Shown here piece after piece: positions 15,046 through 16,527 of a DNA stretch of 16,527 bases. Under the pieces are notes generated by a model. It was not told the origin of the DNA. It worked only from the letters and a program-made list of their open reading frames with translations, and did no database searches. Origin of the DNA: CBDCWA01 sp046048295 (lineage in GTDB: Bacteria; Pseudomonadota; Alphaproteobacteria; Rhizobiales; Hyphomicrobiaceae); NCBI GenBank assembly GCA_046048295.1, contig JBJOGJ010000064.1, positions 1 to 16,527 of the forward strand. Direction: 5' to 3'. How positions within the stretch are numbered: the stretch's first letter is position 1; every line of letters begins with the position of its first letter. The position numbers were made by a program, and so were the translations under genes.

Positions 15046-15189
15046 TCAAGTTATACTTGGAGGGTGAAGGGGTTTCAGGCGTAACAGAAGCACCACGTCC
15101 CACTCGGGCTCTGGTTTCGTCGCATCTCGACGAGCGACAAGGTTGCTACGCGACAACCAACGGGACTGAGGAAGAAGGCGCTTAAGCAT
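15046..15189 (-). CDS. Doubtful small basic ORF, 47 residues
   Basis: The ORF starts MLKRLLPQSRWLSRSNLVAR and ends LKPLHPPSIT; it is rich in Arg, Lys and Leu. A TGGAG sits six bases before the ATG. It lies between the structured RNA terminator (15268-15299) and the amidase terminator, and no convincing promoter precedes it. I recognise no family and rank it as more likely chance than gene. Confidence 0.15.
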   Translation of the reverse strand: MLKRLLPQSRWLSRSNLVARRDATKPEPEWDVVLLLRLKPLHPPSIT

Positions 15190-15267
15190 TGGCCACTCCA
15201 TCGTCGTTCGTATGCTGCATTGAAACCCATCCTGCGCGACCCGCCGTCCCCTGCCCACCCCGTCCGC

Positions 15268-15299
15268 AAAAACGAAACGCCTGCGTTGCCGCAGGCGTT
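15268..15299 (-). terminator. Intrinsic terminator of an orphan minus-strand transcript
   Basis: AACGCCTGCG and CGCAGGCGTT (15276-15285 and 15290-15299) form a perfect ten-pair stem with a four-base loop, followed on the minus strand by TTTCGTTTTT (down to 15268). It lies about 350 bases beyond the rpoH terminator, so it must serve another transcript. Confidence 0.8.
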
Positions 15300-15453
15300 G
15301 AAGGTGAAGCAGTGTGATGTCGGTTGCTCAGCTCGGGCGAATGCAGCGGTCTGGGACAGGAGCGCGGAGCCCCGCGCAGGCTACTTTCGCAGCGCTCCCC
15401 CTGGCGGTCCTGTCCACATCCGCCTGGCGCTGCAATACCGGGCCTGTACCCGG
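15268..15453 (-). ncRNA. Candidate structured small RNA, about 185 nt
   Basis: On the minus strand three nested or adjacent stems can be drawn by eye: TGCAGCG (15428-15434) with CGCTGCA (15342-15348), GGACAGGA (15408-15415) with TCCTGTCC (15354-15361), and inside them two hairpins, GCTGC-GAAA-GTAGC (15380-15393) and GCGCGG-GGCT-CCGCGC (15362-15377). A competing pairing GGAGCGC (15392-15398) with GCGCTCC (15359-15365) would break two of these stems. A promoter-like TTGATC-N17-TCAGAT lies just upstream (15456-15484) and a strong terminator ends the unit at 15268-15299. Size is like 6S RNA, but I cannot match it to 6S, RNase P, SRP or tmRNA. No protein gene follows on this strand, so it would be a stand-alone RNA. 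Mostly inference from structure. Confidence 0.45.
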
Positions 15454-15455
15454 CC

Positions 15456-15484
15456 ATCTGAAGACTGACAGCATGTTCGATCAA
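15456..15484 (-). promoter_or_regulatory. Possible promoter of the structured RNA
   Basis: TTGATC (15479-15484), 17 bases, TCAGAT (15456-15461). Both hexamers match the sigma-70 consensus at four of six positions. Transcription would start near 15449, about 150 bases before the terminator stem. Confidence 0.35.
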
Positions 15485-15645
15485 TTCGATCAGCCTGTCG
15501 AAATCGACGCGCACCCCCACGCCCCGGCTGGCCGATACGTGGCCGCAGCCTCCCCGGCTGCTGGAATGGAAGTTAGGCGATTCGCGTGACAGTTCGACAG
15601 AGCGAAACCGTCAATGACCGCGCGATAGCCGGCGAGGTGATGCAC

Positions 15646-15674
15646 GAAAACGCCGGCGGACATGCCGCCGGCGT
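15646..15674 (-). terminator. Intrinsic terminator of rpoH
   Basis: ACGCCGGCGG (15650-15659) and CCGCCGGCGT (15665-15674) form a perfect ten-pair GC stem with a five-base loop; the minus strand continues with TTTTC (15646-15650). It lies 28 bases beyond the rpoH stop codon. Confidence 0.85.
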
Positions 15675-15701
15675 CTGAAAAGCCGCAAGTTGTAGTTGCT
15701 A

Positions 15702-16527
15702 TCAGGCTGATGCGCCCGAGTGCGCTTCATCCGATGCCTGCGTCACGGCCCGCTGGACTTTCTCGAATGCCCTGACCTCGATCTGGCGGATCCGCTCCCG
15801 CGAGACGCCGAATTCCTCGGACAGATCCTCCAGCGTAACGGGCTCGTCGCTCAGCCGGCGGGCCTCGAAGATCCGACGCTCACGATCATTCAGCGTCGCA
15901 ATCGCCTTGGCGAGATAGCTGCGCCGCTTGTCGAGTTCCTCCGAGTCGGCGAGTTGCTCCTCGGGATCCGGCTGGTCGTCCACCAGCCAGTCCTGCCATT
16001 CGCCAGATTCTGCATCTGCCCGGAGCGGCGCATTGAGCGAGGTGTCGCCGCCAAGCCGGCGGTTCATCGACACCACGTCGTCCTCGCCAACTCCGAGTTT
16101 CGTCGCGATCTGCTTGACCTGCTCCGGCTTCAGGTCGCCCTCCTCGAGCGCCTGCAGCTCGCCTTTCACGCGCCTGAGATTGAAGAAAAGCTTCTTCTGC
16201 GCCGCCGTCGTGCCCATCTTCACAAGGCTCCACGACCTCAGGATATACTCCTGGATCGAAGCCCTGATCCACCACATGGCGTACGTGGCAAGCCGGAAAC
16301 CCTTGTCGGGTTCGAACCGCTTCACGGCCTGCATGAGACCGACGTTGCCCTCCGAGATCACCTCTCCAATCGGCAACCCGTAGCCGCGGTAGCCCATGGC
16401 AATGCGTGCCACCAGACGCAGATGCGACGTGACAAGCTTGTGCGCCGCGTCCGCATCCTCATGCTGCTGCCAGCGCTTTGCCAGCATGTATTCCTCATCT
16501 GGCTCCAGCATTGGGAAGCGGCGGATT
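15702..16527 (-). CDS. rpoH: RNA polymerase heat-shock sigma factor RpoH (sigma-32), 5' end outside window
   Basis: About 275 residues are visible, missing only the N-terminal part. Directs RNA polymerase to heat-shock promoters (chaperones, proteases). Region 2 is intact, with EGNVGLMQAVKRFEPDKGFR and the -10-recognition stretch ATYAMWWIRASIQEYILRSW. The RpoH box QKKLFFNLRR, specific to sigma-32 proteins and not present in housekeeping sigma-70, is present. Region 4.2 reads EEFGVSRERIRQIEVRAFEK. The Met encoded at 16511 is internal: codons upstream read IRRFP, which continues the usual RpoH N-terminus (IRRFPMLEP), so the gene runs off the right edge. A strong terminator follows. Many alphaproteobacteria have more than one rpoH; which paralogue this is cannot be told here. 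Confidence 0.97.
   Translation of the reverse strand, partial: IRRFPMLEPDEEYMLAKRWQQHEDADAAHKLVTSHLRLVARIAMGYRGYGLPIGEVISEGNVGLMQAVKRFEPDKGFRLATYAMWWIRASIQEYILRSWSLVKMGTTAAQKKLFFNLRRVKGELQALEEGDLKPEQVKQIATKLGVGEDDVVSMNRRLGGDTSLNAPLRADAESGEWQDWLVDDQPDPEEQLADSEELDKRRSYLAKAIATLNDRERRIFEARRLSDEPVTLEDLSEEFGVSRERIRQIEVRAFEKVQRAVTQASDEAHSGASA

Larger units (their letters stand above)
14950..15701. other. 752-bp intergenic region between the amidase and rpoH genes
   Basis: The region holds the amidase terminator (14970), a doubtful small minus-strand ORF (15046-15189), a terminator-ended structured RNA candidate (15268-15453, minus), and the rpoH terminator (15646-15674, minus). No ORF here looks like a conventional protein gene. 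The stretch 15475-15645 shows nothing I can interpret beyond a short CGATCA-ATT-CGATCA direct repeat near 15478-15492. Confidence 0.6.

Noticed and set aside
15268..15453. Assignment of the structured RNA as 6S RNA
   Set aside because: Length is similar, but the fold is branched, not a single rod with a central bubble, and the usual ygfA/zapA neighbours are absent.
15182..15520. Minus-strand ORF of 112 codons, starting MGVRVDFDRLIELIEHAV
   Set aside because: The first 25 residues look protein-like, but the rest is low-complexity Arg/Pro/Gly and runs through the structured RNA and its terminator, so a coding role is unlikely.

Overview
This window looks like the chromosome of a high-GC alphaproteobacterium, most likely of the order Hyphomicrobiales (Rhizobiales). 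The evidence is a TPP-riboswitch-controlled thiC, an alphaproteobacterial-type RpoH, a bactofilin, a perfect CtrA-type box in front of a cell-wall amidase, and a small secreted protein family familiar from Bradyrhizobium-like genomes. The order is an inference; no rRNA or tRNA is present. Fifteen protein genes are well supported, two of them cut by the window edges (thiC at the left, rpoH at the right). Three further small ORFs are proposed.

Layout, left to right. Positions 1-1245: minus-strand thiC and its TPP riboswitch. 1245-4293: a convergent pair, a membrane-anchored or secreted GH75 (chitosanase)-like protein (+) and a zinc phospholipase C-like protein with a DUF4332/helix-hairpin-helix tail (-), only 10 bp apart. 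4514-5485: a 4,5-dihydroxyphthalate decarboxylase-like protein (-). 5748-6961: a secreted CARDB-like protein with a peptidoglycan-binding-like insert, then a DUF427 protein bracketed by two similar GC hairpins. 7000-7250: a compact minus-strand transcription unit with a 26-codon ORF behind a very long Shine-Dalgarno match. 7326-8213: a small secreted protein (+) facing an RlpA-like protein (-). 8531-9983: a divergent SDR and a bactofilin, both minus. 10269-12383: a probable two-gene operon of a polytopic membrane protein and a secreted alpha/beta hydrolase. 12468-14949: a candidate small ORF, an XRE-type regulator, and an AMIN-domain N-acetylmuramoyl-L-alanine amidase with a CtrA-type promoter. 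14950-15701: a 752-bp gap that probably contains a structured, terminator-ended minus-strand RNA. 15702-16527: rpoH (-).

Many of the genes concern the cell envelope (amidase, RlpA-like DPBB protein, bactofilin, peptidoglycan-binding-like protein, GH75-like protein), but most are separate transcription units. I do not see a defence island, mobile element, CRISPR array or biosynthetic cluster. The most interesting leads are small: the sORF unit near 7.1 kb, the orphan structured RNA near 15.4 kb, and two unusual domain combinations.
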